Assembly (NCBI GenBank): GCA_942492115.1
Contig: CALODL010000013.1
Span: 102,623 to 166,622, forward strand
Direction of reading: 5' to 3'
Length of the DNA stretch: 64,000 nt
From: CALODL01 sp942492115
Lineage (GTDB): Bacteria > Planctomycetota > Phycisphaerae > UBA1845 > CAIVHJ01
Of the stretch, positions 31,201-39,223 are shown one piece after another; the stretch's first letter is position 1; each line of letters begins with the position of its first letter. The translations under genes were made by a program, and so were the position numbers. The notes under the pieces were generated by a model. It saw nothing but the letters and a program-made list of their open reading frames with translations, ran no database searches and had not been told where the DNA came from.

Positions 31201-34200
31201 TCCGCGTCTGATAGGCTCTGAGATCGTCGACGTTCTGAATGAACGTATCGAGCGTCGTGGTACCGAACGGTGCCACCAGCAGGTCATCAAGCTGGCAACT
31301 CATCGTCGGTATGAGATCGCACACACCGGTACCGAGGTTGCACAACTGACCTACCGGACAGTTATCGACATTCTGGCAGCCACTGCCAGAATCACACGAA
31401 TCGTCGGTACACGCGATGCTGTCATCGCAATCAACGGCTGATCCCGCCCCACAAGAACCACCTGAACAGGCATCGTTCTCGGTACAGGCGTCGCCGTCAT
31501 CGCACGGGTCGGTGTTGTTGACGTTTGCACAACCCGTGCCCGGATCGCAGGAGTCGTCCGTGCACGCGTTGCTGTCGTCGCAGTCCAGGGGTGTGCCCGC
31601 CAGGCAGGAACCCGCATCACAGGTTTCCAGGCCGTTGCACACATCGCTATCGTCACAGTCATCGTCGATGGTGCACGCCACGGCCTGGTAGGTCACGGTC
31701 AGTTTCGGACGGTCCGCTATGGTCGCGAACTCGCTCGAATTCACGATGACACCGTTGGTCGCATTCGGAATGAACAACCAGCCGAAATTGGCCGTCCCGT
31801 CGGACCACGCCTGCACGCTGGCCGTGACGTCGATGTCTGCTGACCCATTGACGAGCGGCCCCAGCGCCACGAATGGACCGGTCGCCGCAGTGAGTCCTGC
31901 AGCCCCACCAAAGCTCGTGAACGATTCCGTGGCCTGGTCCCAATCGGACAGCGACTCATGGATATCGGCCTCGGGTGCCACACTCGGATCGATGACGACA
32001 AGCGTCAGCGTCGCGGAATCGATGGTCGATCCGAACGGGATCTGGCCTGGACCGGCGCCGAAGATGTTGTCGAAACGCAGCAGGCCGGTATTGGGCGTGC
32101 CTGACGTGCCGTCCTCGCCGTCCCACTCCCAGTTGTCGAGCGCACCATTCACGTTGGCCGGTACGTCTTCCTGCAGGAAGGTATCCTGCGTTCCGGAATA
32201 CGAATCGACGCCGTTCTGGAACATGACCATGGTGGGTGCCAGCTCGCATACGCCGGTACCCAGGTTGCATGTCTCGCCACCCGTGCAATTATCCGTGCTG
32301 ACGCACGTTCCTGCGGAGCACGCGTCATCGGTACAGGCGATGCTGTCGGTACATGCGTTGCCGTCGTTGTCCGTAAAGACGCACGTACCCGCCGGGCAGG
32401 TATCATCAGTACACGGATTGCTGTCGTCGCAATCACCGTCTACCGCACAACCCCCGCCGCCGAATGTCGCCGTCATCGTCGGAATGAGGACGAAGTCCGA
32501 ACTACCTGCGGTGACGTTGTGCCCATGGATGGCGATAACGTTGTTACCCGCCTGCAGCAGGCTGGCCAGCGTACCGCCATAGACCACGAACGTGCCCGAC
32601 GTGACACCGGCTGGCGGCGTCGGGGTCGTGGTGCCCAGGCCGATGTCGAAGACTTCCGGCGTCCCCGACTCGTGATTCTGGTCGCCGCCCGGCGAAGTAT
32701 TGGCCGGGAAGTTGGCCAACTGATCGTTGGTCGGCGGGACGCCCTGCGGTGTGCCGTCTCCGGCAGCCAGCAAGCCCGCTGTGCGAACGACTTCGACACC
32801 GTTGATGTAAGCGACGAAGGCGTCGTCGTAGTCGACGGTCAAGACCAGTGAATCGACCACCGCCGGGTCGGTGATGCTGAATTCGCGCCGCACATAGAGA
32901 CTGTTGTATCCGTTCTGCATGTCGCCGAGCACGGTGTTCGGCGCGGCGATGTCACCGTAGCCGTATCCGGACGGTCCGCTCAGCCAGGACAAGTCGTTAA
33001 AGCCGACCTGGGCCCAGGCTAGATCGCCAATCGGCGTCGTCGGTTCGACCGTGCCCTTGAAATAGGTCCAATCGTCGCCCTGGACGATTGGCAGCGGCGG
33101 CGCCGCTCCCACCGACTCGCAGATGCCGGTGCCCAGGTTGCAGGTGTCTCCACCGGTGCAATTATCGGTTGAATCACAGGAACCGCCGACGCACGCGTCG
33201 TCGGTGCAGGCCACGCCATCGGTACAGGCGTTGCCGTCGTTCGCCGTCCCGATGCAGGCGCCCGCCGAGCAGGCGTCGTCCGTGCACGGTTCGCCATCGT
33301 CACAGGCATTCGCATCGTTCGGCGTGAATACGCAGATGCCGGCAGGGCACGTGTCATCGGTACACGGGTTACTGTCATCACAGTCACCATCAACCGCACA
33401 CCCCGGAGGCGCCACGGTACCGGACGATGCATTGCGCGGCGGCCCGCCGTCGCGAGTCCACACACCATTGGGGAAGCCGCTGGCCAACGTGTCTTCGTCC
33501 GTGTAATAGCCCTCGATGTCGTAGCCAGCGTAGAGATCCTCCGCTGACACACGTTGGATATCATTGACCGCAAAGGACGCCCCGCTCAGAGTTCGAGTAA
33601 CCTCGGCCCGGGGGAACGACACGCCGTCGAAGGGCAAGTCGCCAGGCGGCACGGCGGCAGAATCGGCCCCATCGTGGCGGCCATAGAGGACATAATCGGC
33701 GTGATTGCTGTCAACCGTCAGTTCCAGTGACAAGGCCCGCTCGGTCGTCCCCAGTTCACCGGTCGACAAGTCGATATTGACCGTCAGGTCTGGAGTGGGC
33801 GCAGTTCCACTCTCACCAAGCAGGAAGAAACCGTTGGCCGGGATGGTCAGGCCCGTCAGATCAGGCGCTTCGTCGACGACCAGATCCCAGTCGACATCCA
33901 AGTCGCCATCCGGCGTCGCAGGCAGGTCGAGCAAAGCGACCAGGTTCATCCCGTCCAGAGCGATCGGGGACGATGTCGTGTTGAACAGCTCGATCCATTC
34001 CGGAGAGCCCACGGCCTGGTAACCGGAGATGATCACATCGCCCGGCGAAAAACTCGGCGGCGCTTCACACACACCGCTCCCGAGGTTACAGACATCACCG
34101 CCGGTGCAGTTGTCGAGGTTCTGGCAACCAAGGCCCGAATCGCACGAGTCATCGGTGCAGGCGACGCCATCATCGCAACTGCGTGCTCGGCCGCCCACGC

Positions 34201-37200
34201 ACGTCCCACCGCTGCAGGTGTCGACGCTGGTGCAGGCATCGCCGTCGTCACACGCCGCGCTGTTGTTGGCATTGATGCACCCGAGGCCCGCATCACACGA
34301 GTCGTCGGTACAGATGTTGCTGTCATCGCAATCAAGCGCCGTGCCGGCGGCGCAGAATCCACCTACGCACGTTTCGTCGCCGTTGCACACGTCGCTGTCA
34401 TCGCAGTCATCATCGATCGTACACGGCATCCCCGATGGGGGTGCGACCGTGGGCGAGGACGAATTGCGCGGATCGTTGGGGCCCGTGGTGGCGTGATCGG
34501 ACGTCCACACACCAGCGGCATAGCCGTCGCCCAGTGTGGCCTCGTCGGTGTAGCGCCCGTCGACATCATGACCGGCGTAGAGATCGGCGGCATTGAGCCG
34601 CAGCGTCGCTCCTTCGTTGAACGACCCGGTCGGCGTGCACGCACCACCGATGCCCTGCGCGCCACAGTTACGAATGACTTCCACACGCGGGAACGTCGAC
34701 CCGTCGAACGCCAGGTCACCCGGCGGCTCATCCGCGGTTCCGCCTGGTTCGAGATCCTCGCGCCCGTAAAGCACGTAGTCCATGTGCACGGAGTCGATGA
34801 CGAGTTCGATACTGATGGCCCGCGTGCTTCCTTCGCCCGTAGCCAGATCAAGAGCACCGGTGAAGTCGCCTGCTGGCGGCCCCGCGCCTTCGCGAAGCAG
34901 ATAGAAGCCCTGTGCTGGAATTGTCTGGCCAGCCAGTGACCCGGGGAACTGCCAGTCGGTGGTTGCCGTGCCATCTCCATTGCTGTCGATACGCACGGTC
35001 AATTCGAGATTGTCCAGCGCGATCGCAGACGTCGTCGTGTTGAAGAGTTCGATCCACTCGTCCGTTCCACTGGCCTGGATGCCGGAGATGATGACATGTC
35101 CGGCGGCCAGAGTGGTGGTGTCGCACAATCCGGTGACCGGGTTACATGTTTCACCGGCCAGACAATTGCTCGTGCCACCGCAGGTGCCGGCGGTACACAC
35201 ATCGCTGTCGGTACAATCGAGGCCATCGTCACAGCCGCCAGCTTCATTGGCCGGCACGGCCACGCACAGGCCGCCCTGGCAATCGCCTTCGTTGCACTGA
35301 TCGTCGAGCGAATCGCAATCGGCGGCGACCGCACAACCGACGACATTACTTGCTCCGGGCGTCGGCGTGGCCATGACCACGATGGCGCCTGCCCCATCCG
35401 GGAACCGGCCCGACGACACGTCGGTTGTCTGGGTCGGATAGGTGAAGCCGTCGATGAAGGAAAAACCATTGGCTGCGGTGTCGAACAATCCGACATCCTC
35501 GCCCGTACGTGCCAGGTTGAAGTTGGTGTGCGTCGAGCCTTGGCCCGGGGAAGAGTCACACCAGAACAACAGATAGCCTCCAGCAGGAATCGACACGCCA
35601 TTGGGGATCTGGTACTGCGCGGGGAAGCCCAGGTTGTCGGTCAAGTGCATCCCGCTCATGTCGATCGTTGCTGCCGACGGATTGTAAATCTCGATCCAAT
35701 CATCGAAGCCGCCACCCGGATCGGAATTTACCGTGTTGTTGGATGCCAGGAACTCGTTGATGATCAAACCCGCCTCGAGGACATACGACCAATTGTCTCC
35801 GGCGAAGAGTTGGCCCTGATCGTCTTCGATCCCATCCTGCAGCAAGACGACGTTAACAAGCCCCTCGGACGGCGGCGTGTATCCGCTGAACACATAGGGC
35901 CCGGCGGTCCCGGCCGTACCGGAAACCGACGTGGCGACCGAACCGTTGACCGTCATGTCGTCAGCAGTCACGTTGATGACTGGTTTGCTGAAGGTTACGC
36001 TGATCGACGGCAACACGACGATGGTCGCGCCGCGCGCCGGGCTTTCGTCGATGAGAGACGGAGGCGTCGTATCGACGGTGTAGTCCCAGGAATCGCCGAT
36101 GAAGTCCAACAGTGGGTCGGTCGAATCCTCGATTCCGCCTGCGGCGAGTACGACAGAGACCAGACCGTCACCGGGAGCGGTAAAACCGCTGAACGTGTAT
36201 GTTATGTCGCCATCCGTGCCCACGAGGCCGGTGGCCGGACTGCCGTTGACCGTAAGATCACCTGCATCCACGCCGTCGACCGCGGTGGTAAACGTGACGT
36301 CGATGCTGGTCAAGCCGCTCAGAACTGCGAACTTGGGTGGTGACGTGCTGGCCACGCGCGGCGGGATATCGCCCTTCTGGAGGGTGAACGTGTCGGTCAC
36401 GACGCCATCGACGCGCACGTTGCGCAGCGTGATGGTGTTGGCGTCGACGTCTACCAGGCATGAACCGTTGGCCGTTTCGGAGAAATACATGACCGGGTGA
36501 TTACCGGCACCGCCCGTGCCCTGGCCACCGTGGCCCGCCGTCACGTACACGGCGCCTTCATTGGCATTGGGGCCGGGGCTCTTGAGATAGGCTCCGTCGC
36601 CGGCGAGTTGACCGTCGCCGTCGTCGATGATGTTGCCGTTGCCTTCGAGTGTCGCGAAGTTCGGTGTCGGCGTGCTGTACGTACCGTCGATGAGATACGA
36701 CCGCTCGTAGATGTGCGAGTGACCACCCATGACGAGATCGACGCCGCCGGCCTCGAGGATGGGCAGGAGGTTCTCGCGCATGTCGATGTGGTTACCCTCG
36801 GTATCCGAGTTATGCGTGCCCTTGGTGTAGGGCGGGTGATGCCAGTAAGCCACGATCCATTGCTGGGTGGTGGCGGCCAGATCGGCGGTCAGCCACGTGG
36901 CCATGTTGCCGCCCGGCGCACGACTCACTTCGTTCGAATTCAAGCTGATGAAATGAACGTTGCCATAGTCGAACGAGTAGTACGCTTCGGTACCGGAGGA
37001 GGTTCCGCCGGCCTGCGCCGCATCGGGCAGAACGAACGCTTCGTAATACGGACCGGTCGATGGGCCGGGATCTCCGGATACGGTCGACTGACCCTCGTGG
37101 TTACCGAGAGTAGGCCACACGACGGTATTGCGAATCACGGGCTCGTACTGGCCGAAGTAATTGTTGGTGAACTCGCTATCGGTTCCACTGCCATAGGCAA

Positions 37201-38290
37201 TGTCGCCCAGATAGATTGCCATGTCCGGCGACACGCCGCCGTTCTCTGTGACCATGGCATTCATGACGTTGACCTGCGTCGAGGTGCCGTTGCCGCCATC
37301 GCCGACCGCCCAGAAGGTGAATGGGGTCGCGGTTCCTGGGGTCGGAGCGGTCCAGAAATAATGCTCGGACGTGGCGCCGCCTTGAACGGCTGACGTTGAG
37401 CCCACGTCGTACCAGTATTGCGTGTTGGGTGTGAGGCTGTTGACTGCGACGCAATGGTCCGTGACCACTGCCGCGTCATCCACGGGGCCGAGGGTCAAGG
37501 ATCCGGGCGAAGTGCCATAGTTGACGCGACTGTCCGAGGCCACGTCCGAGCGCCAGCAGATCGTCACCGAAGTCGAAGTACTGAGCTGCAAATAGGGTTC
37601 GCGTTCGAGCCCGCCCACGGGCGGAATGCCTTCTCCGTAGCGCACCTCGAGACGCGGCCGCTGAGCGGCCGTGCCGAATTCGTTGGATCGCGCATCGACG
37701 CCACCGGTACCGTTGTCGGGGTCGGGCCGAATGATCCAGCCGTTGTTCGTCCCACCGTCGGACCACGCCTGAACACTGGATGTCACGTTGATCGCGATCT
37801 CACCGGCGGTTCCGGCGTTGGCCGTCGTCACCAACGGTCCGTACTCGATGCCCTCGTCGCAGGTCGCACCACAAAACGATGTAAACGTTGCGGTATCACT
37901 CCATGCTCCGTTGATCGCGTGCACCTGGCCGGTGTCGCCGACATCGAAAATCTGAAGGTACAACGTCGCTTCGGTGATTTGTTCGCCAAGGGGCACCTGG
38001 CCCGCACCACCGCCAAAGATGTCATCGAAGCGAATGAGCGCGTAGACATCGTTGCCCGTGCCGTTGGGATCATCGCCGTCCCATCCGATGGCTAACGCGG
38101 CAGAGTTGTCGACACCGGGCGTCGCCTGTTGCAGAAACGTGTCTTGACCACTGGTATAGCCGGAAACGTTTTGCTGAAACGTGACGGTCACGGCCCACAG
38201 AGGAGCCGCTCCAACGACCAGAGCCACGCAGCCAAACCCAATCACCTGATTGAGAAAACGAGTGCGGGCTGATGCCTCTTTCATCCTCAT
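28244..38290 (-). CDS. 3348-aa secreted purple-acid-phosphatase-like multidomain protein
   Basis: I use the ATG at 38290, with AGGAAGG 8 nt upstream; a GTG at 38299 would overlap that site. A signal peptide (about 1-33) is followed by a DNRLRE/CBM96-like domain (36-219) and a purple-acid-phosphatase unit (224-641) with GDGG, YLGDIAY, LGNHE, WHHPPY and GHSHIYER. Two SbsA-type Ig-like domains (647-831) and three lamin-tail domains (834-981, 1064-1284, 1411-1624) follow. Then come a galactose-binding-like domain (1729-1941), a second DNRLRE-like domain (2021-2201), two cohesin-like domains (2331-2631), nine 41-aa ECC repeats (2654-3019), a dockerin-like pair (3097-3147) and a last cohesin-like domain (3167-3344). 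The tail is basic (GTRKQK). The phosphatase part is very similar to that of the 4619-aa protein. The start lies 5 bp after the TPR gene stop. Confidence 0.88.
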   Translation of the reverse strand: MRMKEASARTRFLNQVIGFGCVALVVGAAPLWAVTVTFQQNVSGYTSGQDTFLQQATPGVDNSAALAIGWDGDDPNGTGNDVYALIRFDDIFGGGAGQVPLGEQITEATLYLQIFDVGDTGQVHAINGAWSDTATFTSFCGATCDEGIEYGPLVTTANAGTAGEIAINVTSSVQAWSDGGTNNGWIIRPDPDNGTGGVDARSNEFGTAAQRPRLEVRYGEGIPPVGGLEREPYLQLSTSTSVTICWRSDVASDSRVNYGTSPGSLTLGPVDDAAVVTDHCVAVNSLTPNTQYWYDVGSTSAVQGGATSEHYFWTAPTPGTATPFTFWAVGDGGNGTSTQVNVMNAMVTENGGVSPDMAIYLGDIAYGSGTDSEFTNNYFGQYEPVIRNTVVWPTLGNHEGQSTVSGDPGPSTGPYYEAFVLPDAAQAGGTSSGTEAYYSFDYGNVHFISLNSNEVSRAPGGNMATWLTADLAATTQQWIVAYWHHPPYTKGTHNSDTEGNHIDMRENLLPILEAGGVDLVMGGHSHIYERSYLIDGTYSTPTPNFATLEGNGNIIDDGDGQLAGDGAYLKSPGPNANEGAVYVTAGHGGQGTGGAGNHPVMYFSETANGSCLVDVDANTITLRNVRVDGVVTDTFTLQKGDIPPRVASTSPPKFAVLSGLTSIDVTFTTAVDGVDAGDLTVNGSPATGLVGTDGDITYTFSGFTAPGDGLVSVVLAAGGIEDSTDPLLDFIGDSWDYTVDTTPPSLIDESPARGATIVVLPSISVTFSKPVINVTADDMTVNGSVATSVSGTAGTAGPYVFSGYTPPSEGLVNVVLLQDGIEDDQGQLFAGDNWSYVLEAGLIINEFLASNNTVNSDPGGGFDDWIEIYNPSAATIDMSGMHLTDNLGFPAQYQIPNGVSIPAGGYLLFWCDSSPGQGSTHTNFNLARTGEDVGLFDTAANGFSFIDGFTYPTQTTDVSSGRFPDGAGAIVVMATPTPGASNVVGCAVAADCDSLDDQCNEGDCQGGLCVAVPANEAGGCDDGLDCTDSDVCTAGTCGGTSNCLAGETCNPVTGLCDTTTLAAGHVIISGIQASGTDEWIELFNTTTSAIALDNLELTVRIDSNGDGTATTDWQFPGSLAGQTIPAQGFYLLREGAGPPAGDFTGALDLATGEGSTRAISIELVIDSVHMDYVLYGREDLEPGGTADEPPGDLAFDGSTFPRVEVIRNCGAQGIGGACTPTGSFNEGATLRLNAADLYAGHDVDGRYTDEATLGDGYAAGVWTSDHATTGPNDPRNSSSPTVAPPSGMPCTIDDDCDDSDVCNGDETCVGGFCAAGTALDCDDSNICTDDSCDAGLGCINANNSAACDDGDACTSVDTCSGGTCVGGRARSCDDGVACTDDSCDSGLGCQNLDNCTGGDVCNLGSGVCEAPPSFSPGDVIISGYQAVGSPEWIELFNTTSSPIALDGMNLVALLDLPATPDGDLDVDWDLVVDEAPDLTGLTIPANGFFLLGESGTAPTPDLTVNIDLSTGELGTTERALSLELTVDSNHADYVLYGRHDGADSAAVPPGDLPFDGVSFPRAEVTRTLSGASFAVNDIQRVSAEDLYAGYDIEGYYTDEDTLASGFPNGVWTRDGGPPRNASSGTVAPPGCAVDGDCDDSNPCTDDTCPAGICVFTPNDANACDDGEPCTDDACSAGACIGTANDGNACTDGVACTDDACVGGSCDSTDNCTGGDTCNLGTGICESVGAAPPLPIVQGDDWTYFKGTVEPTTPIGDLAWAQVGFNDLSWLSGPSGYGYGDIAAPNTVLGDMQNGYNSLYVRREFSITDPAVVDSLVLTVDYDDAFVAYINGVEVVRTAGLLAAGDGTPQGVPPTNDQLANFPANTSPGGDQNHESGTPEVFDIGLGTTTPTPPAGVTSGTFVVYGGTLASLLQAGNNVIAIHGHNVTAGSSDFVLIPTMTATFGGGGCAVDGDCDDSNPCTDDTCPAGTCVFTDNDGNACTDSIACTDDACSAGTCVSTDNCTGGETCNLGTGVCELAPTMVMFQNGVDSYSGTQDTFLQEDVPANVNGALDNWEWDGEDGTSGTPNTGLLRFDNIFGAGPGQIPFGSTIDSATLTLVVIDPSVAPEADIHESLSDWDQATESFTSFGGAAGLTAATGPFVALGPLVNGSADIDVTASVQAWSDGTANFGWLFIPNATNGVIVNSSEFATIADRPKLTVTYQAVACTIDDDCDDSDVCNGLETCDAGSCLAGTPLDCDDSNACTDDSCDPGTGCANVNNTDPCDDGDACTENDACSGGSCGAGSAVDCDDSIACTDDSCDSGSGCQNVDNCPVGQLCNLGTGVCDLIPTMSCQLDDLLVAPFGTTTLDTFIQNVDDLRAYQTRITIVPTSGTGTVSVDCPGGVDVDEGRADFVFNDPAITSTVLTTIDCAGREAAAAPLDPESVNVTTARYLSTYTLSVSGDATPGSTFDVFIDPSPGSILRDTNNAPIPFVIAPACTLTIGSPSGELSLNVAPGSEHVLIGETVTVTLDVADLVEPINGVQALMQFDDSLLSLIDITPTDLGLTLPEDGWLELAETVAGGDITYSVGIFGGGETIANGTVATLTFQALANGIANFTFGPDQPPLITKLTAADDAAALIPDKVDSDNMAIGICDDSNACTDDNFDGVACSNTSNVPIGQCCNPADGALSTIDDNDECTDDSCAAGTGAVTHTPNYDVPTECCDPNDGSTVLISDGDACTDDACDAGTGAVTSTPNYDVATECCDPSDGSTAVIDDADECTNDSCNPTTGVVSNTPNYSIATECCDPADGSTTIIDDGTECTDDTCDPGTGIVDNAPNYDVATECCDPVTGTAEVIDDGDACTDDECNALTGIVQHIPNYDTLSECCNPADGTVTVISDGTDCTDDVCDVLTGVVTSSPNYDVATECCNPVGGGLELIDDASVCTDDFCDPLTGIVDNVPNYDVATECCNPTDGGIVLTDDGDECTADVCDTLTGNVTHPLGYDPITECCDPSDGDITTIDDMNECTDDLCNPGTGEVIHLDNTDPCDDLDACTTGDTCIAGACIGTGIDCSDGEFCNGAEVCVGGVCEPGVDDPCPDVCEHCDAGDDACAWCIFDLDFSTIMGTGDFALFSPCFGSCYTSGDACEVSNFDADAGICVGTADYAAFLGCFGDGCGDCPECSGPGGPEPELPRTAIIEVVPTTRRHLYGESHSLPRGINEVTVGEEVYLEIWARLDSLDAAALASVFVDVEFDGPRVDVIDVVPDNKFGTLTSAVVNEKSGTITDLGGCVAPGSTDIGSDGTWVRVTTVRTRVRRAGTTFINLYTTGSLRGTAVVGDFGDLGGAQLDIGRAMIEVRKDDRSSSIGTRKQK
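29235..30330 (-). repeat. Nine tandem 41-aa (123-bp) ECC repeats
   Basis: Nine consecutive coding units of about 123 bp, consensus NYDVATECC(D/N)P.DG...IDDG.ECTDD.C...TG.V...P. Each has a CC pair plus two more cysteines and an acidic IDDG...CTDD stretch. Related shorter sets occur in the neighbouring proteins. Edges are approximate. Confidence 0.85.
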
Positions 38291-38295
38291 GGAAA

Positions 38296-39222
38296 TCACC
38301 TTCCTGTATCGATGGTCTCATCGCTTGAATTGACAGTGTCGAGAAACTCCCGGGCGGCGCCATACCGCGGCGATTTGTTGATGGCCAGCAGCGCGTCCTC
38401 TTGGGCGGGTTGCTTGTTGCCCATCGCCAGATGCACTCTGGCCCGGGATAGCAAATGAATCGCTGTTGCACGTCTACCTAACACACGGTCGGCCTCGATG
38501 AGCGCGGTGTCGAGCGCCTGACGGGCCTCGGCTTCGCGACCAGCCGCACGCAACACTTCGGCCCGACGCAGAAGCCAGGTGGTTTTGACCGGAGAGGCCG
38601 CCATGGCGGTGTCAACCAGGCTCAATGCTGCGGCGTAGTCCGTGCGCCGCACTTCGACATCGATGAGGGCCTGGAGCACGGTGACCGCACCGCCGACCTG
38701 GCTCAATGCGACCCGGTATCCGCTGGCCGCCTCATCGAGCTGGCCCATTTGCACCTGAACGCGGCCACGATCGAGGAAATACTCGACGTCGGCTTCGAGG
38801 GCCAACGCCGCATCGTAGTCAGCCAGTGCCAAAGCCAAACGCCCGTCGCGCACCCGTATGCGGGCGCGGGCAGCAAAGGTGTCGGAGCTGCCCGGTCCAC
38901 CCTCGAGAAACCGCGTGAGCTCCCGTTCGGCATCGGCGTCACGTTGCATGGCAACGTAGACCATGCCGCGATGGGCTGCGGCGTCGAGCTTGTCGGGCGC
39001 CAGTTCCTCGGCCCGCTCCAGATCACTGAGTGCGTTGTCGTACTGTTCATCGAGCCGATAGTAATGCGCCCGCTCGATCCACAGGTCCGCACGCAACGGC
39101 TCGAGCTCCAGAGCCTTGGTGACGCGCTCGATATCGTGGTGCAGACCCGGATGGGCCAGGGCCACCGCAGCCGTCAGGCTCAACGCCACAACTCCAGAAA
39201 TGATCAGAACGTAAGGCTTCAT
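38296..39222 (-). CDS. Exported tetratricopeptide-repeat protein
   Basis: A 308-aa protein starting at the ATG at 39222, which follows the stop of the 2919-aa gene by a single base (TAAGATG); GAGG lies 13 nt upstream. A TTG start four codons earlier is possible. Residues 1-24 are a signal peptide (MKPYVLIISGVVALSLTAAVALA), giving a mature start HPGLHHDIERV. The rest is helical TPR-type repeats (for example ADLWIERAHYYRLDEQYDNA, then LDAAAHRGMVYVAMQRDADA), roughly seven 34-residue units. TPR proteins act as scaffolds for protein partners. This one sits between two giant-protein genes and is translationally coupled to both, so it may be an assembly or secretion helper for them. That role is inferred. 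Its own 3' end carries the ribosome binding site of the next gene. Confidence 0.85.
   Translation of the reverse strand: MKPYVLIISGVVALSLTAAVALAHPGLHHDIERVTKALELEPLRADLWIERAHYYRLDEQYDNALSDLERAEELAPDKLDAAAHRGMVYVAMQRDADAERELTRFLEGGPGSSDTFAARARIRVRDGRLALALADYDAALALEADVEYFLDRGRVQVQMGQLDEAASGYRVALSQVGGAVTVLQALIDVEVRRTDYAAALSLVDTAMAASPVKTTWLLRRAEVLRAAGREAEARQALDTALIEADRVLGRRATAIHLLSRARVHLAMGNKQPAQEDALLAINKSPRYGAAREFLDTVNSSDETIDTGR
38299..38305 (-). promoter_or_regulatory. Ribosome binding site inside the TPR gene end
   Basis: AGGAAGG on the minus strand forms the last codons of the TPR gene and lies 8 nt before the ATG at 38290. It supports that start for the 3348-aa protein and translational coupling of the two genes. 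Confidence 0.7.
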
Positions 39223-39223
39223 C

